From: Ephydatia muelleri
Lineage: Eukaryota > Porifera > Demospongiae > Spongillida > Spongillidae
Assembly (NCBI GenBank): GCA_013339895.1
Contig: JABACO010000010.1
Span: 7,135,148 to 7,199,147, forward strand
Length of the DNA: 64,000 nucleotides
Reading direction: 5' to 3'
Positions 30,546 through 40,829 of this stretch are shown piece after piece. The notes under the pieces were generated by a model. It was given only the letters and a program-made list of their open reading frames with translations. It searched no databases and was not told the DNA's origin. The position numbers were made by a program, and so were the translations under genes. The first letter of the stretch is position 1. Each line of letters starts with the position of its first letter.

Positions 30546-31075
30546 ATGGCTCATGATGGTTCAGGCTTTACGATGATGAGGAGCTTTATGGATGTGGGGC
30601 CACCTTGTCCCTTCAACATACCCTGGATTGCAAGAAGGAAGGACGCATCATTCAGAGGCATAATGAAACCAGAAGACTGCATAGGAAATATGGCAGCACA
30701 TGTGTGGAGCCAAGTCATCAAGGAGGCAGTTATCAGAGAGGCTGATGTTAGCACAGGAGATGATGGGCTGTGACTTGATTTGGGGATAGGGCAACCTCAG
30801 ATGGAGGCATTATTTGACATCAAAGTCATTGACACTGATGCTCCACTCATCGCAACCATTCACCCGAATCAGTCTTGGAGTCTGGAGCTAAAGAATTTAT
30901 GAGCAGGTCCGTATCTGAGCAGAGAGGAAACTTTACACCACTAGTGATATCAGTTGATGGACTTCTCCACAGAGAGGCCAGACATTTTTTGTGTCTACGT
31001 TAGGGCACGTCTAGCCTTTGCCATCATAAGGGCATCCAGTTTGTGTTTGAGGGGCTCACGAGTGAAGTGAAGAAG
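30546..31075 (+). pseudogene. Reverse-transcriptase C-terminal remnant, second copy
   Basis: In one frame, interrupted by stops, the blocks GQPQMEALFDIKVIDTDAP (30793 on), FTPLVISVDGLLHREA and, after a shift, VRARLAFAIIRASSLCLRGS appear in the order seen in the C-terminal part of sponge and cnidarian LINE-type reverse transcriptases. Several stops and at least one frameshift show it is dead. The first part (30546-30770) is open but I do not recognise it. Confidence 0.65.
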
Positions 31076-31199
31076 TGGACTTGGGTTTGATGGGGCACCG
31101 CTCTACTCTATCTTAGGTTGATCATGTGTTCAGGCAGAATTATCATAGCTATGACAAGCTGATAATTTTCCATACTGTTTATTATATATAATGCTATAA

Positions 31200-31976
31200 G
31201 TAAAAAAAATAAGGAGCTTTATGCACCCGGGAACGCAGCGCGGCGTTAATTATATGTAGTGTTAATAACGAAGCCCGTTTCCAATATTTAGTACGTGATC
31301 ACGATGCACGACATTACCTTCACCAGATAATATATAGAGGGATCGGCAATGCGTCACATGAGCCATAGAGATTCGCCGCGTGCTATCCCGACCTTTTGTG
31401 AATCGCACTTGCGTATAAGTGAGGACAGAGTCTAAAACTCGCTGGTTCGTTTGAACTAAAAGGAGAAGGCTTTTTTCTTTGTAATTTTCAAGTTCGCCAC
31501 CACATACACTACAAGTTGCTGAAGGGCTGCGAGTATTCTGTTGCACGGTTTTGAGCGTTTTTGCCGCGATTTTTCCGGAGCGCTGTCTTTTGTGGACAGT
31601 ATCTTACGAATCGATGGCTATGTAACGTGCAAGATGGTTAGATTGTTGCGTGGTGTTGTTTGTCTGTGCTCAGAACCGCTCCAACAAAACGTTGGGTATG
31701 GTAAATTGATTATTGGTAATTTTGTGGGACGCGCGCTAGATATTTGGATGCAAACATATGAACCAAGAGCTGCAAGACAGCGTCGTTTTATATCTAGCGC
31801 GCGACTGCGTTACGGCTTGTATTGTGTCAAAGGTGATGGTTCTATGGTTTTCTCACTTGCTGCCCATTTTGCCATGTTACAACGCAATTAGCTACTAATT
31901 GCCTTCCTATAACGATAAAATTGCCACATTTGTTGGTTGTGGGTTCGAGTATAATGGCCCGTTTCCTACGCCTATA
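31200..31976. other. Unassigned stretch left of the inverted-arm element
   Basis: Relatively CG-rich, with GCGCGC words. Two divergent open stretches (31262-31546 on minus, 31541-31891 on plus) overlap at their starts. Neither shows a family I recognise, and I do not call them genes. Confidence 0.3.
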
Positions 31977-32343
31977 TACGGTGGCCCTGGAGGTCGCGCG
32001 ACCAAACATTGTACGACAAGCGGTTTTTTGATTGAACAATATAGCGACGGTCCGATTCCGTGTTCGAGCAATGGAGCAGCGGTCCGATTCTGCGATCAAT
32101 CCCATTCCGCGATCAAACGATCATCCACTTCCGCTACCGCGCTAACTAGCATTGATCTATTTTTGGGATCAAACAACGGTCTATATCTGGGATCGAACAA
32201 CGGTCTATTTTTGAGATCGAACAGCGGACCGTTTCTCCGACCGACCAGCCAAACGTACTATGGGATATATAGGTGGTACCTTGCATGACGTCACGTAATT
32301 TTATACTATTATTCGATATACAATAGTACTTGAGGCGAGCAGT

Positions 32344-32660
32344 ATGGTTCACAGAGACGACCCAATAGTCGACCGTAAGTTAGCATATCACTATCAGGTA
32401 ACGATGCATATACATGCACATGCAGGGCTAATAGTGCGATACTGGAGGCAGCAGAAGACAATCCTGGTAATACTCGGCTAATGCACCACGTGGTTGTTGG
32501 GTTAGTGTGTATGCTGGCTACACTGGCGCAGTAGCAGTAAACTAACGGCATCGCTATACCTTCAGGCTAACATGGCTCAAGAAAAGGCTCGCTGCGCTGG
32601 GACTTAAACGGCGCAACGTTGTGGAAACACGCCTTACACTTGTACATCAGGCCATTAAGG
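32344..32660 (+). pseudogene. Truncated, inverted half copy of the transposase gene (left arm)
   Basis: Mirrors the start of the transposase at 34873: ATG at 32344 with a first exon ending in CAG|GTAACG, then the exon reading TWLKKRLAALGLKRR. The copy stops at the inner end of the arm (32929), before the integrase core, so it cannot encode an active enzyme. Confidence 0.6.
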
Positions 32661-33496
32661 TCAGTACTTTTTGCCGGGCTATGCAAATACAGAGTGGCGT
32701 GACGTCTCCACGTGGGGGGCATAGAATGAACTTCAAACGTCCAACTGCTGCCTCGGATACCGGGTAATGTGGAGATTGCTACAATTGAAGTACCGGTACA
32801 CCATTAAAGGGTAGCCTCATCTTTGGGTGAGGTACACGTGATCCTCCTTGACATACATCACTCATCTAGATCCACTGTGATGATGCTACTGGCAGTACAG
32901 TAATGGATCCTATTGCTTCACGACTACGTGACTATCGGAGTATGCACAGATCCAGTTGAGGACGATTGTCGGTGACGCGGGGACCTCTCGTTGCTGGCTG
33001 ATGCAGACGAATGAGTCTGAGACGATGATCGTTCGACCCGCAAGTGTCTTTTTGAGGGCTGCACGCAATTGGTCCTGGAACACAGTATCATTAACTAGAG
33101 AATCCTCCTTCGACATCTTGCATGCAGTGCAGAAACAATTTCAATTAAATCATTTTTAGATTACAATTACAATCTCATACTAGTATACATATTTTACACA
33201 ACTGTTAAATTATGTTGTTAAATGTCTCCATCCAGCGCATCATATGTTACAGAGAACCAGGTGTGTTGTTCCTTATAGCCATTTGCCTCATCATCATGAT
33301 AACGAGAGTGTGAAGGACACAGCATACGATAGTTGCCATGAAAAGTTTATTTCTTCTTGTCCGGCGGGAAGCTCCAGATGAAGTGTTCGATTTGCTGTGC
33401 CCAAGAGGACACGAACCACTGCTTAAGACTGACATATCAACACAATAAATTAAGGACCTCCTCAGTTGAGGACGGATTTTGGTTTTACCATGCAAG

Positions 33497-33824
33497 CACA
33501 CAAAACACACCAGTTCAAATGCTCATACCACACAAACACTGCAATACAGCCACACAAATACAGTCAACAACACACAGATGTGAGGACACACACACACACA
33601 ACACACACACACACACACACACACATAGCTGTACAGTCAAAGGTGTGACCACAAAAAGACAATCAAACACCTAGGTGGGGGAAGGATGAGTTGTTTTAGC
33701 ACTTGATAGGAATATCTAGGTTGACACAAGCAGCCAGCATACAAAACACACCAGTTCAAATGCTCATACCACACAAGCACTGCAATACAGCCACACAAAT
33801 ACAGTCAACAACACACAGATGCGA

Positions 33825-33863
<39 letters not shown>

Positions 33864-33910
33864 CAAAAGGTGTGACCACAAAAGACAATCAAACACCTAG
33901 GTGGGGGAAG
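33497..33910. repeat. Tandem duplication of ~240 bp containing CA tracts
   Basis: 33497-33715 and 33738-33925 share the same order: a CACACCAGTTCAAATGCTC block, CACTGCAATACAGCC, a (CA)n run and TCAAACACCTAGGTGGGGG. A few differences lie mostly in CA run length. Located in the spacer of the inverted-arm element. Confidence 0.85.
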
Positions 33911-34108
33911 GGTGAGTTGTTTTAGCACTGCACAAAGCAGCACACAAACACACAGCACATATCACCCAAAAACACAGCACATATGAAATATGTCACACAC
34001 AAACCACACAGTACATATAAAATACAAAACACAAAAACTGAATACTCAAACACATCCTGCATAGATGCTACCATGAAAATTATGAAACAAGATACAGAGA
34101 CTACTTAC

Positions 34109-34873
34109 CCATCAATACAAGCATGAATGGGGAAGCCAAACGGTTTGAGCTTGTCATACCCATCGATGTGCCAACACCAGTTTGGACCCTGAAATGAAAC
34201 ACTAAGTTCAAGGTATAGGTAGCTGCACACATGGGGCTGGTCGCTTGCCTTGTTCACATATGTTCTCCTTGTAAGTCGTTTAACTTTACGTAGTCGTAAA
34301 GCAATAGGATCCATTACTGTACTGCCAGTAGCATCATCACAGTGGATCTAGATGAGTGATGTATGTCAAGGAGGATCACGTGTACCTCACCCAAAGATGA
34401 GGCTACCCTTTAATGGTGTACCGGTACTTCAATTGTAGCAATCTCCACATTACCCGGTATCCGAGGCAGCAGTTGGACGTTTGAAGTTCATTCTATGCCC
34501 CCCACGTGAAGACGTCACGCCACTCTGTATTTGCATAGCCCGGCAAAAAGTACTGACCTTAATGGCCTGATGTCCAAGTGTAAGGCGTGTTTCCACAACG
34601 TTGCGCCGTTTAAGTCCCAGCGCAGCGAGCCTTTTCTTGAGCCATGTTAGCCTGAAGGTATAGCGATGCCGTTAGTTTACTGCTACTGCGCCAGTGTAGC
34701 CAGCATACACACTAACCCAACAACCACGTGGTGCATTAGCCGAGTATGACCAGGATTGTCTTCTGCTGCCTCCAGTATCGCACTATTAGCCCTGCATGTG
34801 CATGTATATGCATCGTTACCTGATAGTGATATGCTAACTTACGGTCGACTATTGGGTCGTCTCTGTGAACCAT
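34109..34873 (-). CDS. Integrase-core (DDE) transposase, partial and spliced
   Basis: Exons read on the minus strand: a putative first exon 34873-34820 (ATG, 18 codons); 34651-34558 with TWLKKRLAALGLKRR, the helix-turn-helix-like region preceding the core in this family; 34316-34249 with MDPIALRLRKVKRLTRR; and 34188-34109 with GPNWCWHIDGYDKLKPFGF, the first Asp-containing strand of the catalytic core, ending CIDG. The last two exons are joined by an apparent GC-AG intron (AAG|GCAAGC). Further exons with the remaining DDE residues are not found in the 33-34 kb spacer, and the first exon does not join in frame to the next. Probably a broken gene. Confidence 0.6.
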
Positions 34874-35244
34874 ACTGCTCGCCTCAAGTACTATTGTATA
34901 TCGAATAATAATAGTATAAAATTACGTGACGTCATGCAAGGTACCACCTATATATCCCATAGTACGTTTGGCTGGTCGGTCGGAGAAACGGTCCGCTGTT
35001 CGATCTCAAAAATAGACCGTTGTTCGATCCCAGATATAGACCGTTGTTTGATCCCAAAAATAGATCAATGCTAGTTAGCGCGGTAGCGGAAGTGGATGAT
35101 CGTTTGATCGCGGAATGGGATTGATCGCAGAATCGGACCGCTGCTCCGTTGCTCGAACACGGAATCGGACCGTCGCTGTATTGTTCAATCAAAAAAACCG
35201 CTTGTCGTACAATGTTTGGTCGCGCGACCTCCAGGGCCACCGTA

Positions 35245-37928
35245 CCTATAGGAAATTTAATATAGCGCGCGAAGCACGCGCTATATGTCGCCACTGATGC
35301 GGCTCAAAGACTGTAAAAAGCTCTGGATAAGAGACAGGTGTTTTTCGACTCGGGCTTCGGAATGTAGTTATCACGTCTTCGGCGCAAGTACCCTAAACCC
35401 TAAGGGCCTTCGGCCCTACCTTAAGTACCCTAGTCCTACTATTAGCTAGCTATCGTAGCTATGTTTGTATTATCTCTGCCTTCACACACATGCACCTAGC
35501 AAACAGTCCACTATGCGATGTATATTTTCGTAGTTAAGTATAGTTTTTGCTTACATGTAAAGCCCTAATTCTGTAAAAAAGGATACGGATAATTCACTCA
35601 AAAATCATTCTCAACATGCACAACAGATAACATGCAATGGAATCTCAAACAAAAAAATTTGTAACTCGCTCACTTCTCCATGTTATTCAGAACAGTACAT
35701 GTAGACCGGATCAAGTAGAGAATAAATTAATTTGCATTTATTCATACACAGATCAAACGTTCACGTGCCTTTAATGCACAAAACGTATAACGGAAACCTT
35801 ATATCATGACTCGACTCCACCTTATCACCTATAGGGAGAACAGTGTATTGTATCTTTTGAAATGGTTTCGTTGTATGATACAATGTTGTACGTTATGATG
35901 GATTTATAAACCCTATAGAGGTTTTATATCTTACTTGGGTCTCGTTCTCAGACCCACTATTATGTACAACAGCGGATGGAATAGAGCTCTAGCGGGGCTG
36001 GGTGTATCGAAATAATCTTTCCAATTACCTCTGGGGCGTGGTTAATAAGTGCGCAGGAGAAGGATGATACAATTATCACATTTTATATACTTCGTTATAC
36101 ACTACGATTAATGTTCATTTGAATGGTCAGCTCTATTCGTGTGTGCTGTCAAGAAGAAAGGCACCCTAGAAGAGAAGAATGAACAGCCACAATTTTGTTT
36201 TACCAACAAACGTGACATACGTGTGTCTTTTATGATACTAGGCGGGGTTTGAATGGGGCAACACCATATATATAAACTAAGTTCAGGAGCGATGCAGGGT
36301 GAAACAAATCTAGGCGTTCGTATCATTGCACAGAGTTTGCGGCAGATTACACGTATGTGAGGCATTTATACCCAAAATATCAACCACTGATACAAGCAAG
36401 TTGTGTATCGAAGCCTTCTAGACAATACTTATCTGCACAGTCGACACAGACCACTTATGGGTGGAAGACATCACTGGTGAGGAATGCAAGATTTGTGAGA
36501 CTGATACTGTATTGTGTGGGACAATCATCCCAATCACTGAAACAATCTTAATTCTACGATGAGTTATTTCTTCTTCGAAGAACTATTGTGGGAGTAGGAT
36601 TGTTGGTGTGTGCCACTTGTAAGGCACTTGCTATTAGTGCTGGTCAATGGGACAAAAAAATACTCTACATAGAGAAGGTGAAGTGGATTACTTGCATGTT
36701 TAAGTTATCACACACCTGCATACAGATGGTTAAAGCCTTTATTGTTTCCATACCTTGTGAGAAAGAGGATGAGAAAGATTTCATGAGGTATCAATGGAGA
36801 CAGTCTCATTTAGTTTGGCTTCTGATCAGGAAGAGTTGTGCTGAGCACCACTTGTATTCATGGCAAAACTGAACCAAGTGGTTCTCACCATTAGACAAAA
36901 TCACATAACAAGTACTCTCTATTATACACACGCAAGTGTATGCCTATGTGCTCAGTGCTCACCTGGTATAATGGTACCATTCCTGATACTGAATTGTGGG
37001 TGAAGATAGGAGTTGAAAACGGGGGCAATACATTCAAGATGACCTTCGTATTGTCAACTGCCAGCACCCAACTCAGTTCTTAATACATGTGTTTCTATTG
37101 CTTTGAAAGCAAGATATAGGATCACCAACCTGCATAGCGCATGGCGATTAGACCAAGATAGGGAGCAGGTATATCACATTTCACGTGAATTAAATAGAAC
37201 ACAAATGACTACATGTTCACATAAGTAGAAGTACACAATTATGCATTACTGTGTGGTGGACTATGACTTCTTGTGAAATGTACGGGCTTTCAGTGGTATT
37301 CTTCATGATCATAAGTTTAATTATATTTTAAAGACTACAGTGAGACACCCATGATTGTTCTGTGACCAGACCAACTTCAACCATTTCATGGCAGCAGGTG
37401 GGTATATAGAAAAAAGTCCAAGAACTACTAAATAGTGTTGTTGAATGAGTAGTACAAAAAGCTTTGGAAACGCTAGGGAGTGGCATAAGAATCATGACTT
37501 GAAGTTACCCACCAACGTTGGGGATATGCATTAGGTGAGGACACTGCGAGCCAATTCTATCCACCCTTTCACAGCTCTCTTTCACCACAGATATAGTTAA
37601 CTGCACTGGTCATCAGATATGGAGAGTCCAACAACGTTGCACACTCCTAGAAATCAATCTGAACCTGAATGACCAATACCATTTACCTCAGAATTTTGTG
37701 GAGCGACTTACAGTAATTACTAGTGTGCAAGTGATATTAGCTGGTGCAGATGAATGAAGCAAAACATTCCTGAAAGAAGTATCTTGATGATTTTGTAGTG
37801 TACGATAAGCAAGAGTTGTATCTGTGCATATGATGTGACTTGAAGAATAAAGAAATAACCTTCATGTGAAGTGCTATTCCATAATTACACCATATCTTCC
37901 ATTGCTTATATGGATAGAGTTATTATAT
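35245..37928. other. Intergenic, no gene recognised
   Basis: Begins with a short GC-rich palindrome (AGCGCGCGAAGCACGCGCT near 35265-35283). An open stretch at 36424-36549 (frame containing DTDHLWVEDITGEECKICE) looks mildly coding and is cysteine-containing, but I cannot attach flanking exons or a family. Confidence 0.35.
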
Positions 37929-38049
37929 AATATAGGGGATCATTTCCGTGAAAAGGGGACTTAACACATGTTTTTTCAAGATTTCAAATTCTTTGATATT
38001 CTAAAAGTTTGAAATGAATGTCCCTTTTCATGGAAATGATCCCATATAA
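37929..38049. mobile_element. 121-bp fold-back MITE
   Basis: Ends TATAGGGGATCATTTCC and GGAAATGATCCCATATA are inverted repeats of about 30 bp with a few mismatches, around a core with TTCAAATTCTTTGATATTC. A degenerate relative sits in MELK-A intron 12 (15153-15293), and the TATGGGA..CCCATA ends recall the 256-bp element in MELK-A intron 8. Confidence 0.75.
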
Positions 38050-38126
38050 TTTATATCACACCTAGACTTACAACAACAACAGTTGTGGAGTGGAATGTTG
38101 TACAGCAAGTGTGTGAAGCTGCACAG

Positions 38127-38192
38127 TGACAAAATCACCAGGGGGTGACAAAATCACTAGGTGGTGACAAAATCACCAGGGGGTGACAATCA
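38127..38192. repeat. Tandem repeat, ~19-bp unit x3-4
   Basis: Units of GGTGACAAAATCACCAGGG with minor variation; each unit is itself nearly palindromic (GGTGA..TCACC). Confidence 0.85.
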
Positions 38193-38292
38193 ATCTCAAG
38201 TGTTCTGATTAATTTTGCCAACACATGCCTTCTTCTAAGCTGCAATCATAGACATGGTCTACACCATACGTGTTCCACATGTTGTAAAGCTG

Positions 38293-38361
<69 letters not shown>

Positions 38362-38398
38362 TGCACACACACACACACGCGTGCACACACACACACGT

Positions 38399-38459
<61 letters not shown>
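38293..38459. repeat. CA microsatellite, intergenic
   Basis: About 165 bp of (CA)n with interspersed CG and TG variants in the middle. Confidence 0.97.
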
Positions 38460-38461
<2 letters not shown>

Positions 38462-40126
38462 TGCACACACTTGAGAACAAGGAGTTTGATTTAATCCCCC
38501 TGCTGCTAAAAAGGTAAAGCATTTGACAACTTATTATTCGGGTGGTGCTATTGCTTTGTGCTCAGACATACTTTTAAGCCTGGGACGAGGTGGAAAAACC
38601 CAACGTCATCCTCCTCCCCAGTCCACAAAGTACAGTGTACTCTTGAGGTATCGTGCGCAGTGGGTCTGATACGAGGCAATACGTGAGCCGATCGAAGCGT
38701 TGAGACCCGAATATTATAGCGTTGTTGCGATTTACTATGCCTACTTGCATGCGTTGCCTCCATTATTAGTCTAATATTGCTGTCCAGTTTATAGCTCGAT
38801 GCTAAAAGAGGTTATAAAACTCCCCATACCCGTACCCCTAGGCGTAAAAACCGTGGACCCCCCTGGAGAATATTAATTAGCGCGTATAGCGGTGTGTCTG
38901 TCAGCTATCGAATTCTCTGCAATGATCAGCTGTAGACATTGTGATAAAAAGTGTCGTATTTTACAAATTTGTTCGATCATTCTTTTAAATACGTATGAAA
39001 AATGGCTAATGTTCTTTACGAACAGACGACGATTGTTATAAAGTCACCAATGAAGCAATCCAGCATCATGAGTTTACACAACAGGTACACGCTGTGCAAA
39101 TAAAATACTACACTGAGTACAAAGTACGGACATGGTGAACCTTTCGGCAAAATATTAATTAACGATTACGCACTCAGAGCATCATGTGTTATTATTATTG
39201 CACAGGAACCCATATAGTTGCAACTCTAAGTTGAGCTTCTCATATTGCGATTTGCAATTATGCCATGCACCAGAGGCTCGTTCATAGACCCACGAACATG
39301 TTTGTCAAGGCCATTGATCTATCCTATACTCACAAAGCAGGATCTCTGCGTGTGGATATTTAACTTCTGCACTTATTTTTCTATAAGTTGTGTCATGTGT
39401 TATTATGGGCATTCGCATTACGTATTACATTTTAAAATCGTATTTCACTTTATCTCTGAAGTATAGCTAAAACGTATCGTATCCTGTAAAGCCGTTTAGG
39501 GGGAGGGGTTATGTCGTCATGAAAGATTTGCCACAAATGCAACGTGAGATGGAGCCTTCAGTAGCACTCACGGAAGCAGCGGTGGCGGAAAGCACACTTG
39601 TGGAGTGTGAATCAGGCCATGTTAGGCAAAGTGGCTATCTCGATGTACCTTGGATCTCTGTTCAAAAAGCTGTGAGTGCAGATGAAAGATAATGTCCGGA
39701 CAAACTTGTTGCTTTACAACATGAGCTTGCTGTTGCCCTAGATCTACTCGTGAAGGTCTTTTGCCAGATGGGGCTTCCTTACATATCATGAGGAATTATT
39801 TCTAGTGCAGTAGAAATGTGGTTAATTGTTGTTCCAAGGATATTGAAGGAGGCTGCATCGGAATACATGTTAAGCAATGCCATGCACACATGATCAAGCA
39901 GATGTCCATGCATGCATGCAGTATACCGTTCTAACATGAGTTCCGCAACATGCATGTGTGGTCCATAACTGCATGACCTACTCCACAAGTTATTCTTCCA
40001 TGCATAAGAATGTGAACATCACAAGTGAAGTCATCCATGCAGACCACACCTTTGTGCATCACTTGAGACATCAATCATTTTTGTTCTAACAGAAAGTTGT
40101 TAAAAGGAAACTTGAGGGCAAAAAGT
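38460..40126. other. Intergenic, no gene recognised
   Basis: Mixed unique sequence with short open stretches but no recognisable exon. The part just left of the reverse-transcriptase remnant (39.8-40.1 kb) may be more of that element, too degraded to read. Confidence 0.35.
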
Positions 40127-40450
40127 TTACCCTCCACTTCCGTCAGCATACCACACTTGGATGTCAAGAAATTCAGTGGAGGTTGGAAGGGGGATCCCTA
40201 AATAGCGTACATTCAGTATGAGAATTGATATACTTTCGTAATGCAGCTCCCGTTTCAGATAATTGAATGTATTATCGATGTCGAACAGCAAGGCAGCATC
40301 ATCTGGTGAGGATTGAAAGGAGTCACTGGCTGCTTGCATGCTTCAGTACTCAGTGACCTGCAAGCATAGATCTGCTGCATGGTACACTGTATGCACAAAG
40401 TTGACTGCCGGATCCATCCGCTTCTTGAACATCTATTGATATTTCTTAGA
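40127..40450 (-). pseudogene. Reverse-transcriptase palm-domain remnant
   Basis: On the minus strand the frame reads FQSSPDDAALLFDIDNTFNYLKREL, then after an internal deletion DIQVWYADGSGG. This corresponds to the DAxNAFN motif and the YADD catalytic box of LINE-type reverse transcriptases, with the second Asp changed to Gly and the sequence between shortened. Frame breaks occur upstream. It is a dead fragment, probably of the same lineage as the C-terminal pieces at 0.7 and 30.8 kb. Confidence 0.65.
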
Positions 40451-40829
40451 GAAGAGGGTACTGCTTTTGATAACTGCGTCTGGCAACTTAGCCGATTCAC
40501 TTACATGTACAATCGTGAGGTATAAACTATGCATGATGGCCGTGAACTGATTGTATCATTTTATTCTCGTTTACCTTATTTATGCATTAGGATAAGGCAA
40601 CGACGATTTCTTATTTACTATACTCATCAGGTATACTCTCCCTGCTGCATTGTGTATATTTAGTGTGTCGTTGAGGTTGTTGCACCGATGATGACGTCTG
40701 GTCCGTCCACTGGGGACGAGGGATTAACAGACTATTAAACAGAAGGCCGTCATTTCCGTCGTAATTTAAGTCTTGCTGCAAATAAAAAAGAAAAAGAAAA
40801 CAATGCAATAGTCGTACCCTTCGTTAGGT

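Larger units (their letters stand above)
31977..35244. mobile_element. Inverted-arm transposon structure (two ~955-bp arms)
   Basis: Left arm 31977-32929 and right arm 34288-35244 are reverse complements with an estimated 98-99% identity, both starting TACGGTGGCCCTGG at the outside. The 1.36 kb spacer holds a DDE integrase-core exon continuous with the right arm, plus CA-rich tandem sequence. The right arm plus adjoining spacer (minus strand) reads as the 5' part of a transposase gene; the left arm is an inverted duplicate of only its first part, cut at the CGACTACGT inside an exon. High identity implies a recent event. The family with this integrase core occurs in sponges, cnidarians and fish; it may belong to IS3EU-type elements, but that assignment needs a search. 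Confidence 0.8.

Noticed and set aside
31541-31891. 116-codon ORF left of the inverted-arm element
   Set aside because: No recognised family, overlapping divergent ORF, and it lies in repeat-rich DNA. Kept only as an unassigned region.
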